Below are positions 11,948 through 21,957 of a stretch of DNA of 64,000 nucleotides, in pieces. Origin of the DNA: Bacteroidales bacterium (lineage in GTDB: Bacteria > Bacteroidota > Bacteroidia > Bacteroidales > UBA932); the NCBI GenBank assembly GCA_021371955.1, contig JAJFVD010000007.1:62001-126000 (forward strand), given 5' to 3'. The notes under the pieces were generated by a model, which searched no databases, was not told the DNA's origin, and saw only the letters and a program-made list of their open reading frames with translations. Each line of letters begins with the position of its first letter. Position 1 is the first letter of the stretch. Made by a program: the position numbers and the translations under genes.

Positions 11948-12685
11948 ATGCCACCGGACTACAGCGAACCCATAATAGATTTATCGGGAATAGATATTAT
12001 AAAGGAAGAGAGTCTAATTGTTTCCGAACTTAACCTTAAACTTATGAGAGGAGATATTCTTTATCTCATAGGAAGGGTGGGGAGCGGGAAGACCTCAATA
12101 GTCAAGTCAATCATTGCAGAAATTCCTGTAAACAAAGGAAAGGCAATGGTTGCGGGATTCAATCTGATAAACATTCGTGAAAGGGAAATACCGCTTTTGC
12201 GAAGAAAAATAGGCGTTGTCTTTCAGGATTTTCAGCTTTTAAACGACCGCACGGTTTACAACAACCTTAAATTCGTTCTGGAGTCCACCGGATGGAAAAA
12301 CGAAAAGGACATTGAAGAGATAATAAAATCAAAACTGGAAAGTGTGGGGATGGAGCTAAAGGCCCACAAAATGCCTCATCAGCTTTCCGGAGGAGAGCAG
12401 CAGAGAGTGGCAATTGCCAGAGCTCTTCTCAATAATCCGGAAATAATCCTGGCCGACGAACCTACCGGAAATCTTGATGTGGATACTGCAAACGAAATAA
12501 TGAATGTTCTCATGAAGATTCACAGGGAGCAGAATCCGGGAATAATAATTGTTACCCACAATCGCTCCATTGTTAAGCGTTACCCTGGCAGGGTGATGCT
12601 TTGCGAAAATCTTTCCTGCACCGAAATTGATGCCGTGCAGGAGATTGATATCTCCCAGATGCTTGAGGAAGATGTCCTCGAATAA
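11948..12685 (+). CDS. ftsE: Cell-division ABC transporter ATPase FtsE
   Basis: 245 aa ABC ATPase. Walker [10 protein letters not shown] (42-50), Q-loop FQDFQLL (92-98), signature [15 protein letters not shown] (146-160), Walker B with Asp170-Glu171 ([11 protein letters not shown]) and switch His204. The [19 protein letters not shown] segment is typical of Bacteroidota FtsE, which pairs with FtsX to activate peptidoglycan hydrolases at the septum. No ftsX is adjacent. ATG 11948 is preferred to TTG 11924 because the -7 box covers the latter. nth follows 15 bases downstream. A LolD-like lipoprotein exporter ATPase is the alternative. Confidence 0.8.
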   Translation: MPPDYSEPIIDLSGIDIIKEESLIVSELNLKLMRGDILYLIGRVGSGKTSIVKSIIAEIPVNKGKAMVAGFNLINIREREIPLLRRKIGVVFQDFQLLNDRTVYNNLKFVLESTGWKNEKDIEEIIKSKLESVGMELKAHKMPHQLSGGEQQRVAIARALLNNPEIILADEPTGNLDVDTANEIMNVLMKIHREQNPGIIIVTHNRSIVKRYPGRVMLCENLSCTEIDAVQEIDISQMLEEDVLE

Positions 12686-12700
12686 AATTTCCCCGCAAAG

Positions 12701-13375
12701 ATGAAGAGGTCCGACAGATACAAAGGTATTCTTGACTGGTTCGCTGAAAATGTACCCGTTGCCCAAAGCGAACTCAAATTCAGGAACCCGTATGAACTAA
12801 TTGTTGCCGTTATTTTATCTGCACAGTGTACAGACAAAAGGATTAACATGGTCACTCCTCCATTGCTGAAAAGATTTCCCGACCCCGTTTCGATGTCTGA
12901 GTCGTCCGAAGAGGAGATTTTTAAATATATCCGGTCGGTTACATTTCCAAATAATAAGAGCCGCCATCTTCTGGGAATGTCAAAAATGCTTGTGGAAAAA
13001 TTCAATTCTGTTGTTCCCGAAGATCCGGAAGAACTTCAAAAACTTCCGGGAGTGGGAAGAAAAACTGCAAATGTTATAGCTTCGGTCATATACAATAAAC
13101 CTGTGATTGCAGTGGATACACATGTATTTCGCGTGGCGCGCCGGATTGGACTCTCATCGGCAAAAGATGTTTTAGGAGTGGAAAAAGACCTCACTTCTGC
13201 CATCCCATCGGATCAGAGAGCGATAGCACACCATTGGCTCATACTCCACGGAAGATATATATGCGTGGCCAGAAAACCAAAATGCGGCGATTGTGGAATC
13301 GCCGCATTTTGTGAATATTTTGAAAAGTTAAATTCAGGAAACCATATTCTTGACAGTACTAACCTCAATAAATGA
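12701..13375 (+). CDS. nth: Endonuclease III (DNA glycosylase/AP lyase)
   Basis: 224 aa. Excises oxidised pyrimidines and nicks the abasic site. The helix-hairpin-helix LPGVGRKTANV carries catalytic Lys121, Asp139 is in AVDTHVFRV, and the [4Fe-4S] loop is C188-x6-C195-x2-C198-x5-C204. Length is close to the family norm. Its 3' end overlaps the convergent pyk gene by 42 bases. Confidence 0.95.
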   Translation: MKRSDRYKGILDWFAENVPVAQSELKFRNPYELIVAVILSAQCTDKRINMVTPPLLKRFPDPVSMSESSEEEIFKYIRSVTFPNNKSRHLLGMSKMLVEKFNSVVPEDPEELQKLPGVGRKTANVIASVIYNKPVIAVDTHVFRVARRIGLSSAKDVLGVEKDLTSAIPSDQRAIAHHWLILHGRYICVARKPKCGDCGIAAFCEYFEKLNSGNHILDSTNLNK

Positions 13376-14752
13376 GGCCCCTGCCTGAACTCCAAAACTT
13401 CCTGCCAGTACTCCTATCATATCCTCTTTGCATACTCTCTTGTCGTTTAGAAGCGTTTGTGCAGCCTCCTTTACAAAATCGTCCTTTGACGGTGCGGGAG
13501 ACATAAAGTAGCTGTATACTCCGAATGACAGCGCAAGTTCTCTCATCACATAAGGCTTGTAGCACTTTGCATAAATTGGAACATTTGGCCGGAATGCAGA
13601 AACATACCTGCCTGTGCGGCCTGTCATCGTATCAATTACAATTGCCTTGATTGGCAGGTGACATGTTGCATAAACCAGTGTTCTTGCAAGCACTTCTGCT
13701 GTGGGCCAGGTTACATCCTTAATTTTCAGCTCCACATAAGGCCTTATATTCTGCTCTATCTCCAAAGCAATATCCGACATTGTACGTACAGCTTCCAGCG
13801 GATACTTCCCGTTTGCTGTCTCGCCGCTTAGCATTATGGCGTCGGTGCTCTGGAAAATCGCATTAGCCACATCGCTCACCTCTGCCCTTGTAGGACGGGG
13901 ATTGTCAATCATTGTATGCAGCATTTGGGTGGCAATGATAACAGGTTTCTTTCGGGCGTGGCATTTTTTTATAATGCTGCGCTGAATAACCGGAATTTTT
14001 TCCGCCTCAATTTCAACTCCAAGGTCGCCTCTGGCTACCATTATGCCGTAGCAGTTTTCAAGAATTTCATCAATATTGTCGACCCCTTCGCGGTTTTCAA
14101 TTTTGGAAATGATTTTAAGGTGGCTGTTGTACTCTTTTAAAATGTTGTTTACCTCCATGAGGTCCGATTTGTTCCGCACAAATGAGTGGGCAACAAAATC
14201 AAGGTCATTCTCGATTGCCCAGATAATAAACTCTCTGTCCTTAGCGGTAACAGAAGCAAGTTTGATGGAAACATCGGGCACGTTAAGGCTTTTCTTGCCT
14301 TTTATCACACCATCATTGTCAACAATACAGCAGAGCTTTCTGCCTTTTTTCTCGGTAACAGTTAGTTTTATTTCGCCATCGTCAATAAGTATATTGGCGC
14401 CTACCGGAACATCCTTGGTGAACTCCTCGTAATTTGTGTAAAGCAGAAAATTTCCGGAAATTCCCTTAACATTATCGGCAAAGTAGACCATGTCGCCCTT
14501 TTTTACAGGAAATCCTTCGGGAGGGTTCATCTCTGTAAGTCTTATCTCAGGTCCTTTTGTATCAATGAGAATTGCAATTTTATCGGAAACTTTCCTGACA
14601 TTTTTAACAATTTCAAGCGAAGATTCAAGAGTGGTGTGTGCAGAGTTGATTCTCACAACATTCATCCCCTCTTTGTACAGCGATTCAATAAATTCAGGAC
14701 TGCAGTTTCTATCGGATACCGTGCATACAATTTTAGTTTTCTTTTCGACCAT
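13334..14752 (-). CDS. pyk: Pyruvate kinase
   Basis: 472 aa. Converts PEP and ADP to pyruvate and ATP. It carries the N-terminal TKIVCTVSDR and NVVRINSAH motifs, the active-site KIENREGVDNIDEIL with catalytic Lys, MVARGDLGVEI, and MLSGETANGKYP. The C-terminal allosteric domain is present. The ATG at 14752 gives the family N-terminus; an upstream ATG would add 35 residues that cover the promoter, so it is rejected. The opposing ppdK at 29030-31747 could run the reverse step. Confidence 0.95.
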   Translation of the reverse strand: MVEKKTKIVCTVSDRNCSPEFIESLYKEGMNVVRINSAHTTLESSLEIVKNVRKVSDKIAILIDTKGPEIRLTEMNPPEGFPVKKGDMVYFADNVKGISGNFLLYTNYEEFTKDVPVGANILIDDGEIKLTVTEKKGRKLCCIVDNDGVIKGKKSLNVPDVSIKLASVTAKDREFIIWAIENDLDFVAHSFVRNKSDLMEVNNILKEYNSHLKIISKIENREGVDNIDEILENCYGIMVARGDLGVEIEAEKIPVIQRSIIKKCHARKKPVIIATQMLHTMIDNPRPTRAEVSDVANAIFQSTDAIMLSGETANGKYPLEAVRTMSDIALEIEQNIRPYVELKIKDVTWPTAEVLARTLVYATCHLPIKAIVIDTMTGRTGRYVSAFRPNVPIYAKCYKPYVMRELALSFGVYSYFMSPAPSKDDFVKEAAQTLLNDKRVCKEDMIGVLAGSFGVQAGASFIEVSTVKNMVS

Positions 14753-14760
14753 TTTTCTCT

Positions 14761-14768
14761 TAAATTTG
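14761..14768 (+). promoter_or_regulatory. -7 box for xerD
   Basis: TAAATTTG fits TAnnTTTG, 22 bases before the presumed TTG start of xerD. It lies three bases from the pyk -7 box on the other strand, so the two promoters overlap. Confidence 0.5.
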
Positions 14769-14771
14769 CTG

Positions 14772-14779
14772 CAAAAGTA
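14772..14779 (-). promoter_or_regulatory. -7 box for pyk
   Basis: Minus-strand TACTTTTG, 19 bases upstream of the pyk ATG at 14752. Confidence 0.55.
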
Positions 14780-14790
14780 ATTCAAATTAT

Positions 14791-15702
14791 TTGAAAAGAG
14801 TAGGCCGAAACAATTTCGTAGCAGATTTTTGCTCATATCTTCGTTTGGAAAGGTCACTATCTTCCAATACTATATCGGCATACAGCTCCGATATAGAAAA
14901 ATTTATAGATTTTTTGGAAAGAGAAGACGGAGGGGCAAATTCGGGTCTGGAATACGTTACTCCCGAAATTATTTCAAAATACCTTTCCCATAACCTTGAG
15001 CTGGGTCTTTCAAAGCGATCCCAGGCGAGAGAAATAAGCTCACTGAAAGCCTTTTACAAATACCTTGAAATGGAGTCTCTGGTGAGTAAAAATCCCACAG
15101 AACTCACAGACGCACCAAAAATCAAACCATATCTTCCTGTTGTGCTTTCGGTAACTGAGGTTGAGGATATCATCAATTCAGTGGATTTATCTGTTGAAGA
15201 GGGACACAGAAACAAAGCTATTTTTGAAGTTCTGTACTCTTGCGGGTTGCGCGTTACTGAACTGGTGACCCTCAAAATTTCAAATCTTTTCACTGCAGAA
15301 TCTTTCATCCGCGTAATGGGGAAAGGGAGCAAACAGCGGCTGGTACCAATCGGCGAGCCGGCAATTGATGCACTTAACATCTATTTCGAGAAAAGGAAGC
15401 AGATAAAGGTTAAGAAGGGCTGTGAAGATATCGTATTTTTAAACCGCAGGGGAGGGAAGCTGAGCCGGGAAATGATTTTTATTCTTGTGCGAAAATATGC
15501 TGCTGCAGCAGGAATAACCAAAGAGATATCACCACACACATTCCGTCACTCTTTTGCCACGCATCTTGTGGAAAACGGAGCCGACCTGAGGGTTGTTCAG
15601 GAAATGCTGGGGCACGAAAGTATACTCACGACTGAAATATATACTCACGTGAACAGTGAAAAATGGCGGGAAGGCATATTAAAGGCCCATCCAAGAGGGT
15701 AG
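14791..15702 (+). CDS. xerD: Tyrosine recombinase XerD
   Basis: 303 aa. Chromosome-dimer-resolving site-specific recombinase. The N-terminal SAM-like domain (ERSLSSNTISAYSSDIEKF) precedes the catalytic domain with Arg in CGLRVTELVTL, Lys in GKGSKQR, HTFRHSFATH, LGHES and the nucleophile Tyr in EIYTHV. No ATG lies near the expected N-terminus. TTG 14791 gives the right length and alignment and is taken as the start. Chromosomal placement beside pyk and guaA, with no phage or integron genes, favours XerD over a mobile-element integrase. Confidence 0.88.
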   Translation: MKRVGRNNFVADFCSYLRLERSLSSNTISAYSSDIEKFIDFLEREDGGANSGLEYVTPEIISKYLSHNLELGLSKRSQAREISSLKAFYKYLEMESLVSKNPTELTDAPKIKPYLPVVLSVTEVEDIINSVDLSVEEGHRNKAIFEVLYSCGLRVTELVTLKISNLFTAESFIRVMGKGSKQRLVPIGEPAIDALNIYFEKRKQIKVKKGCEDIVFLNRRGGKLSREMIFILVRKYAAAAGITKEISPHTFRHSFATHLVENGADLRVVQEMLGHESILTTEIYTHVNSEKWREGILKAHPRG

Positions 15703-15712
15703 AGGGTTACAA

Positions 15713-17242
15713 TTATTCCCACTCGATAGTTGCAGGTGGTTTTGAAGAGATGTCGTAAACAACTCTGTTTACACCTTTAACTTTATTTATGATATCGTTG
15801 GATACTTTTGCAAGGAATTCATAAGGAAGATGCACCCAGTCTGCAGTCATGCCGTCTGTAGATGTCACCGCCCTTAATGCAATTGTGTATTCGTATGTTC
15901 TTTCGTCGCCCATAACCCCCACGCTTTTAATTGGCAGAAGTATTGTCGCAGCCTGCCATACTTCGTTGTACAGCCCGCTCTCTTTCAATGAACGGATGAA
16001 AATTGCATCAGCATCTTTTAGTATTGACAGCTTTTCGCGGCTCACCTCTCCAAGTACCCGTATTCCAAGACCCGGTCCTGGAAAAGGATGGCGTGAAATG
16101 AGTTCGTCTTTTATCCCAAGGGCTCTTCCAACACGTCTTACCTCGTCTTTAAAGAGGGAGCGTAAAGGCTCAACAATCTTCAGCTTCATGTAATCCGGAA
16201 GTCCGCCAACATTATGATGGGACTTAATTGTTGCCGAAGGGCCGTTTACCGATACAGATTCTATCACATCGGGGTAAATTGTACCCTGGGCGAGCCAGCT
16301 TACATTTTCTATTTTGTGGGATTCTGTATCAAAAACATCAATGAATGTTTTCCCTATTGCCTTTCTTTTTAGTTCCGGGTCGGAAATTCCACTCATCGCA
16401 TCAAGAAATCTGTCTCCTGCTTCAACTCCAATGACATTTAAACCCATATCCTTGTATGAGTGAAGTACAGTCTCAAATTCATCTTTTCTTAACAGACCGT
16501 TGTCCACAAAAATGCAATAAAGGTTTTTCCCGATGGCTCTGTGCAGAAGCACGCCTGCAACAGTTGAGTCAACTCCGCCGGAAAGGCCAAGTATAACCTT
16601 GTCGTTTCCTATTTTTTCCTTAAGTTCTTTTACGGTTGTTCCTATAAATGAATCGGCTGTCCAGTCTCCTGTACATCCGCATATTTCCATTGTAAAATTC
16701 TTAAGAATCTCGCTTCCCATTTGTGTGTGATATACCTCCGGGTGGAACTGAACCGCATAGGTCTCTTCACCTGCAATACGGAATGCTGCGTTTGATATAT
16801 CTTCTGTTGATGCTGTTACGGAACCTCCCGCAGGCAGGTTCGTAATGGTATCTCCGTGAGACATCCACACCTGGGTATTGGAAGGTATTCCCCGGAAAAG
16901 AGGGCAAGTATTATCCTCAATTTTCAACATTGCTCTCCCGTATTCTCTCGAAACAGACGCGTTTACCGAGCCATTGTAGTGTTTTGCAAGATATTGCGCA
17001 CCATAGCATATTGCTAGAAGCGGGTACTTGCCTTTTATATCCGAGAGATCAATTTTCGGAGCATTTTCGTCTCTGACGGAAAAAGGGCTGCCGGAAAGAA
17101 TTATACCTTTTACACTCTTGTCGGGTGCAGGAATTTTATTGAATGGAACAATCTCGCAATAAACATTTAACTCTCTGATACGACGGCCAATAAGTTGGGT
17201 AAACTGTGAACCGAAATCGACTATGAGGATCTTTTCTGCCAT
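15713..17242 (-). CDS. guaA: GMP synthase (glutamine-hydrolysing)
   Basis: 509 aa. Converts XMP to GMP with ATP and glutamine. The class I amidotransferase domain has nucleophile Cys in [10 protein letters not shown] and HPEVYHT. The ATP-pyrophosphatase domain starts with [13 protein letters not shown], and the C-terminal dimerisation domain ends in KPPATIEWE, the usual GuaA terminus. Convergent with xerD (10 bases between stops). Confidence 0.97.
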   Translation of the reverse strand: MAEKILIVDFGSQFTQLIGRRIRELNVYCEIVPFNKIPAPDKSVKGIILSGSPFSVRDENAPKIDLSDIKGKYPLLAICYGAQYLAKHYNGSVNASVSREYGRAMLKIEDNTCPLFRGIPSNTQVWMSHGDTITNLPAGGSVTASTEDISNAAFRIAGEETYAVQFHPEVYHTQMGSEILKNFTMEICGCTGDWTADSFIGTTVKELKEKIGNDKVILGLSGGVDSTVAGVLLHRAIGKNLYCIFVDNGLLRKDEFETVLHSYKDMGLNVIGVEAGDRFLDAMSGISDPELKRKAIGKTFIDVFDTESHKIENVSWLAQGTIYPDVIESVSVNGPSATIKSHHNVGGLPDYMKLKIVEPLRSLFKDEVRRVGRALGIKDELISRHPFPGPGLGIRVLGEVSREKLSILKDADAIFIRSLKESGLYNEVWQAATILLPIKSVGVMGDERTYEYTIALRAVTSTDGMTADWVHLPYEFLAKVSNDIINKVKGVNRVVYDISSKPPATIEWE

Positions 17243-17271
17243 TAATAGGGAATTAATTATGAATTAATCGG

Positions 17272-17279
17272 CAAAAATA
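17272..17279 (-). promoter_or_regulatory. -7 box for guaA
   Basis: Minus-strand TATTTTTG, 29 bases upstream of the guaA ATG, back to back with the typA box. Confidence 0.5.
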
Positions 17280-17291
17280 ATATTTTTTATC

Positions 17292-17299
17292 TACTTTTG
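17292..17299 (+). promoter_or_regulatory. -7 box for typA
   Basis: TACTTTTG fits TAnnTTTG, 11 bases before the typA ATG, implying a very short leader. Confidence 0.6.
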
Positions 17300-17310
17300 C
17301 GGCCTAATAT

Positions 17311-19110
17311 ATGCAAAAAATACGAAACATTGCCATTATCGCTCACGTCGATCACGGCAAAACCACTTTGGTGGACAGAATGATTCTTCAGGCTAAGCTA
17401 TCCCGAGATGCCGAGAAGATGGGTGAACTTATTATGGATAGCAACGATTTGGAAAGAGAGCGGGGGATTACAATTCTTGCGAAAAATGTATCTGTTCCAT
17501 ACAAAGACTACAAAATCAATATTATCGATACACCTGGCCACGCCGATTTTGGAGGTGAGGTAGAACGGGTATTGAACATGGCCGACGGAGTTCTGCTTTT
17601 AGTAGACGCATTCGAAGGCACTATGCCGCAAACAAGGTTTGTATTGCAAAAAGCAATCGACCTGGGCAAAAAGCCTATTGTGGTAATAAACAAGGTAGAC
17701 AAACCAAACTGCAGGCCGGATGAGGTAAACGAACAGGTTTTTGACCTGATGTTCAGCCTTAATGCAACCGAAGAGCAGCTTGATTTTAAAACAGTATACG
17801 GTAGTGCAAAGCAGGGATGGATGTCCAGAGACTGGCGCAAACCAACTACCGACATAAACGACCTTCTTGATACAATTATTGAAGCTATACCGGACCCGGA
17901 AGCTCTTGAAGGTACACCTCAGATGCTCATCTCTTCACTTGAATATTCTCCTTATGTGGGAAGAATTGCAGTGGGAAGGCTCAGAAGAGGCGTCCTTAAA
18001 CCAGGAATGTTCCTCACTCTTTGCAAAAGAGACGGTGTTACATTCGAAAAGGTGAGAGCCAAAGAGGTTATGCTTTTTAGCGGGGTAGAGAAAGTTAAGG
18101 TAGATGAAGTAAGAAGCGGAGATATTTGTGCAGTTGTGGGAATTGAAGGATTTGAAATCGGAGACACTCTTGCAGATGCAGAAAATCCGGAAGCACTTCC
18201 GCCAATTGCAATTGATGAGCCAACTATGAGTATGTTGTTTACAATAAACGACTCACCATTTTTTGGCAGAGAGGGAAAACTTGTAACTTCCAGGCACCTC
18301 AAAGAGAGGCTTGAAAAAGAACTTGAAAAAAATCTTGCACTTAAAGTCAAAGACGGTCTCACAGCAGACTCTTTTATAGTTTACGGAAGGGGTGTACTTC
18401 ACCTCTCAATCCTTATTGAAACTATGCGCCGCGAGGGTTTTGAAATTCAGGTGGGGCAACCTAAAGTGCTGGATAAAACCATTAACGGCCAGAGATGTGA
18501 ACCAGTTGAGCATCTCACTATTGACCTGCCGGAAGAGATGGTTGGAAGAGCCATAGAGATGGTTACCAGAAGAAAAGGTTCGCTTTTGCACATGGAGCAC
18601 AGGGGAGAGAGAATTCACCTTGATTTTGACATACCGTCAAGAGGTTTGATAGGCCTTAGAACCAACATGATAACTGCAACTCAGGGAGAGGCGGTTGTTT
18701 CACACAGGTTTAAAGCATACGAGCCGTTTAAGGGTGAGATAGAAAAGAGAACCAACGGTTCGCTCATCGCGATTGAAACCGGACTTGCAATTGCCTATTC
18801 AATGGATAAGCTGCAGGACAGGGGACGCTTCTTTATACACAACAACGAAGAAATCTATGCCGGTCAGGTTGTGGGTGAAAACTCAAGAGCAGATGACCTT
18901 TGTATAAATATCTGTAAAACAAAGAAAATGTCCAATGTGAGGGCATCCGGAACAGACGATAAAGCTGTTCTTATTCCTCCGGTTATTTTCTCTCTGGAAG
19001 AGGCACTTGAGTATATCCAGGAAGACGAACTGGTTGAGGTAACTCCAAAATCTATCAGACTCAGAAAGATATACCTCGATGAGAATGAGAGAAAAAGGAG
19101 AAAGGGATAG
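17311..19110 (+). CDS. typA: Ribosome-associated translational GTPase TypA/BipA
   Basis: 599 aa. EF-G-like GTPase that binds the ribosome and affects 50S assembly and stress growth. G1 AHVDHGKTTL, switch I with RERGITI, G3 DTPGHADFGGEVER, G4 NKVD. The C-terminal domain has RGLIGLRTNM and the BipA-specific SVRLRK-like end (KSIRLRKIYLDENERKR). Length matches the family. Confidence 0.96.
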   Translation: MQKIRNIAIIAHVDHGKTTLVDRMILQAKLSRDAEKMGELIMDSNDLERERGITILAKNVSVPYKDYKINIIDTPGHADFGGEVERVLNMADGVLLLVDAFEGTMPQTRFVLQKAIDLGKKPIVVINKVDKPNCRPDEVNEQVFDLMFSLNATEEQLDFKTVYGSAKQGWMSRDWRKPTTDINDLLDTIIEAIPDPEALEGTPQMLISSLEYSPYVGRIAVGRLRRGVLKPGMFLTLCKRDGVTFEKVRAKEVMLFSGVEKVKVDEVRSGDICAVVGIEGFEIGDTLADAENPEALPPIAIDEPTMSMLFTINDSPFFGREGKLVTSRHLKERLEKELEKNLALKVKDGLTADSFIVYGRGVLHLSILIETMRREGFEIQVGQPKVLDKTINGQRCEPVEHLTIDLPEEMVGRAIEMVTRRKGSLLHMEHRGERIHLDFDIPSRGLIGLRTNMITATQGEAVVSHRFKAYEPFKGEIEKRTNGSLIAIETGLAIAYSMDKLQDRGRFFIHNNEEIYAGQVVGENSRADDLCINICKTKKMSNVRASGTDDKAVLIPPVIFSLEEALEYIQEDELVEVTPKSIRLRKIYLDENERKRRKG

Positions 19111-19139
19111 GTTTGGGTTTGAATTTTCAAAAATTAGAT

Positions 19140-19147
19140 TAACTTTG
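19140..19147 (+). promoter_or_regulatory. -7 box for DUF177-rpmF-plsX-fabH
   Basis: TAACTTTG, 16 bases before the DUF177 ATG; start of the fatty-acid/L32 operon. Confidence 0.6.
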
Positions 19148-19163
19148 CAGGCTCATTTTGTAT

Positions 19164-19688
19164 ATGGGTAAAATAGCACATAACGAATATACTGTTCCAA
19201 TTAAGGGGCTCTCAATAGGAAAACACAACTACAGTTTTTCGGTTGATTCTGCTTTCTTTAAGGACTTTGGGGAATCTCCAATAAGCGAGGCATCTCTTGA
19301 AATTGAGGCCGAACTTATTAAAGAGGCTGCCCTCATTAAAGTTACGTGCGACATTTCCGGAACAGTGGTTGTAGAGTGCGACAGATGTCTTGAAGATTTG
19401 ACGTTGCCTGTTAAAACTACCGCAGGGCTCATAGTTAAGTTCGTAAGAACCGAAGAGGAAGAAGAGGACGATGAGGTGATGATTATGGAACCTACGGATA
19501 CGGACCTGGATTTGAGGCAGTTTTTTTACGACTACGTTTGTCTGAGTCTACCGCTCCAGAGAGTTCATCCGAAAGGAGGCTGCAACGAGCAGATGATTGA
19601 GAAGCTTAAGTCTTTAAAGGCAGAGGATAAGAAAGTTAAAAAAGAGGCAAATTCTCCATTTGAGAAATTGAAAAATTTATTGAATTAA
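19164..19688 (+). CDS. DUF177 (YceD) family protein
   Basis: 174 aa. Small acidic protein of the YceD family, usually encoded before rpmF and implicated in 23S rRNA maturation. It shows the family core VECDRCLEDLTLPV with a Cys-x2-Cys pair and a later PLQRVHPKGGCNE. The acidic linker (EEEEEDDEVMIMEP) is typical. An upstream TTG reading overlaps the leader, so ATG 19164 is chosen. The genes downstream are rpmF, plsX and fabH, the classical order. Confidence 0.85.
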   Translation: MGKIAHNEYTVPIKGLSIGKHNYSFSVDSAFFKDFGESPISEASLEIEAELIKEAALIKVTCDISGTVVVECDRCLEDLTLPVKTTAGLIVKFVRTEEEEEDDEVMIMEPTDTDLDLRQFFYDYVCLSLPLQRVHPKGGCNEQMIEKLKSLKAEDKKVKKEANSPFEKLKNLLN

Positions 19689-19707
19689 TACTGTAAAATT
19701 TATAATA

Positions 19708-19890
19708 ATGGCACATCCGAAACACCGAATTTCAAAACAACGCAAAGGAAAACGCAGAACTCACTATAAAGCAGAATTGCCAACTCTGGGAACTTGCTCA
19801 AATTGCGGATCTGCAGTACTTTACCATAGAGTATGTCCTGAATGTGGCTTCTACAGAGGCCGTCTTGTAATCGACAAAGCTAGCGCCTAG
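19708..19890 (+). CDS. rpmF: 50S ribosomal protein L32
   Basis: 60 aa. Starts MAHPKHRISKQRKGKRRTHY, the standard L32 N-terminus. It keeps a zinc-ribbon C-x2-C ... C-x2-C (CSNCG and CPECG), the C+ form. Between DUF177 and plsX as in most bacteria. Confidence 0.97.
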   Translation: MAHPKHRISKQRKGKRRTHYKAELPTLGTCSNCGSAVLYHRVCPECGFYRGRLVIDKASA

Positions 19891-19895
19891 TGTTG

Positions 19896-20843
19896 ATGAA
19901 GATCGGACTTGATGTCATGGGAGGTGATTATGCTCCTCAAAATACTGTTTTGGGAGCAATAGAAACCTTTTACGAACTTCAGGCCGATACAAAAATTATC
20001 CTTTTAGGTGATCAGAATAAGATTACCGAGATCTGCCGTGAAAATGGCTTCGATCCCGGTAATTTTACAATTATACACTGTTCCGAATCCATTAACATGG
20101 ACGAGCACCCGGTGAAAGCCTACAAGAAAAAAACAGATTCAGGCATTGTTGTTGGCTTTAATATGCTCAAGGAGGGGAAGATAGATGCATTCGCGAGTGC
20201 CGGCAATACAGGCGCAATGCTTGCAGGTTCCGTATACACTTTAGGACCTGTTGCAGGAATAATGAGGCCATGTATCTCTGCAGAGGTACCAATGCTCAAC
20301 GGGAAAAAAATGCTGATTCTCGATGTGGGTTTTAACTCAGACAGCAAGCCCGATGTTTTATACCAGTTTGGAATTTTAGGCTCGGTATATGCGCGTACGA
20401 TGATGGGAGTGGAAAACCCGAGAGTTGCGCTCTTAAACATCGGAGTAGAGGAGGAGAAGGGTAACATGGTTACAAGAGAAGCATATAAGCTCATGTCGGA
20501 TTCTTCCGATTTCAATTTTGTGGGCAATATGGAGGCAAACGATTTTTTTACGGGAGATATTGCAGACGTTCTGGTAACAGACGGTTTTGCTGGAAATATA
20601 GCTTTAAAACAGGCAGAAAGCATGTATGACCTCATGCATAAGCTGGGAATAAAGAACGGGCACATTGAGAGATTTAATTATGAGAACTACGGCGGAACTC
20701 CGGTTCTTGGCATTTCTGCTCCGGTGATTATTGGTCACGGAGCATCAAGCCCCACCGCTATATCAAACATGATACTTCAGGCGGAGAGAGCTTTACGGTA
20801 CAAACTCACAGAAAAATTTAAGGAAGCACTTACAAATGGATAA
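19896..20843 (+). CDS. plsX: Phosphate acyltransferase PlsX
   Basis: 315 aa. Makes acyl-phosphate from acyl-ACP for phospholipid synthesis. It has the N-terminal GLDVMGGDYAP, ASAGNTGA and the C-terminal GASSPTAISNMI region of the family. ATG 19896 gives MKIGLDVMGGD. Its 3' end overlaps fabH by 8 bases (ATGGATAA). Confidence 0.95.
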   Translation: MKIGLDVMGGDYAPQNTVLGAIETFYELQADTKIILLGDQNKITEICRENGFDPGNFTIIHCSESINMDEHPVKAYKKKTDSGIVVGFNMLKEGKIDAFASAGNTGAMLAGSVYTLGPVAGIMRPCISAEVPMLNGKKMLILDVGFNSDSKPDVLYQFGILGSVYARTMMGVENPRVALLNIGVEEEKGNMVTREAYKLMSDSSDFNFVGNMEANDFFTGDIADVLVTDGFAGNIALKQAESMYDLMHKLGIKNGHIERFNYENYGGTPVLGISAPVIIGHGASSPTAISNMILQAERALRYKLTEKFKEALTNG

Positions 20844-21834
20844 TAAAAGAGCCATAATTACAGGGATTGAAGCTTTCCTTCCCGAATACATACTCACCAA
20901 TGAAGAGATTTCTACCATGGTAGATACTACCGATGAGTGGATTATGACCCGTATTGGCGTAAAGGAGAGAAGAATTCTTAAGGAAGACGGTCTTGGCACA
21001 TCTTATATGGGAGCAGAAGCCGTTAAGAGACTTCTTGAAAAGACTAAAACAAACGCAGACGATGTAGATATGTTGCTTTGCGCAACTGTTACCCCCGATA
21101 TGCTTTTCCCGGCTACCGCAAACATCATTTGCGACAAAGTGGGAATTAAGAATGCATGGGGATACGATATAAACGCAGGCTGTTCCGGTTTTCTGTTTTC
21201 ATTTGCCACCGCTACATCATTCATCCGTTCAAGACAGGCAAAAAAGATTGTTCTTGTTACCGGAGAGAGAATGTCCTCAATTACCGACTATCAGGACAGA
21301 ACCACATGCCCTCTTTTTGGAGATGCTGCCGTTGCAATGCTCATAGAGCCATGTGCCGATGAAACACTGGGACTTCAGGACCAAATACTGCACGTAGACG
21401 GCATTGGACGTCATTACCTTTATCAAAGAGCAGGAGGGTCATTGTATCCGCCAACAGAAGAGACAATAATCAAACGCGAACATTACATTCACCAGGATGG
21501 ACAGACTGTGTTCAAATATGCAGTGAGCCGCATGGCAGATGTATCAGTTGAGATTATGGAAAAACACGCTCTCAAGGCCGATGATATCGCCTACCTCATT
21601 CCTCACCAGGCAAACATGAGAATTATTGAGGCCACTGGCAAAAGAATGGGATTAAGTTCAGAAAAAATCCTAATTAACATCGAAAAATTTGGAAATACTG
21701 CCGGAACTTCCATACCTTTGGTGCTTTGGGAATTTGAAAAGAAATTCAAGAAAGGAGATACCCTCATTTTCTCGGCTTTTGGAGCCGGATTTACCTGGGG
21801 ATCTATATATTACAAGTGGGCATACAATAGTTAA
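20836..21834 (+). CDS. fabH: 3-oxoacyl-ACP synthase III (KASIII)
   Basis: 332 aa. Starts fatty-acid synthesis by condensing acyl-CoA with malonyl-ACP. The Cys-His-Asn triad is in NAGCSGF, PHQANMRI and FGNTAGTS. DEWIMTRIGVKERR near residue 32 is the family N-terminal box. Translationally coupled to plsX. Confidence 0.96.
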   Translation: MDNKRAIITGIEAFLPEYILTNEEISTMVDTTDEWIMTRIGVKERRILKEDGLGTSYMGAEAVKRLLEKTKTNADDVDMLLCATVTPDMLFPATANIICDKVGIKNAWGYDINAGCSGFLFSFATATSFIRSRQAKKIVLVTGERMSSITDYQDRTTCPLFGDAAVAMLIEPCADETLGLQDQILHVDGIGRHYLYQRAGGSLYPPTEETIIKREHYIHQDGQTVFKYAVSRMADVSVEIMEKHALKADDIAYLIPHQANMRIIEATGKRMGLSSEKILINIEKFGNTAGTSIPLVLWEFEKKFKKGDTLIFSAFGAGFTWGSIYYKWAYNS

Positions 21835-21844
21835 CCCATAACAG

Positions 21845-21916
21845 GGCCTCATAGTTCAAGGGATAGAACGGAAGTTTCCTAAACTTCAGATTCGCGTTCG
21901 AGTCGCGGTGGGGCTA
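21845..21916 (+). tRNA. tRNA-Arg (anticodon CCT)
   Basis: 72 nt. The acceptor GGCCTCA pairs with TGGGGCT, the first pair being G-U. D-stem GTTC/GAAC, anticodon stem GAAGT/ACTTC with loop TTCCTAA (anticodon CCT, reads AGG), T-loop TTCGAGT. CCA is not encoded. Confidence 0.92.
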
Positions 21917-21920
21917 CAAA

Positions 21921-21957
21921 AGAGGCTGTCTACAAAGTAGGCAGTCTCTCTTTTTAT
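21921..21957 (+). terminator. Terminator after fabH/tRNA-Arg
   Basis: 13-bp stem AGAGGCTGTCTAC / GTAGGCAGTCTCT (two wobble pairs) around AAA, followed by CTTTTTAT. Confidence 0.85.
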
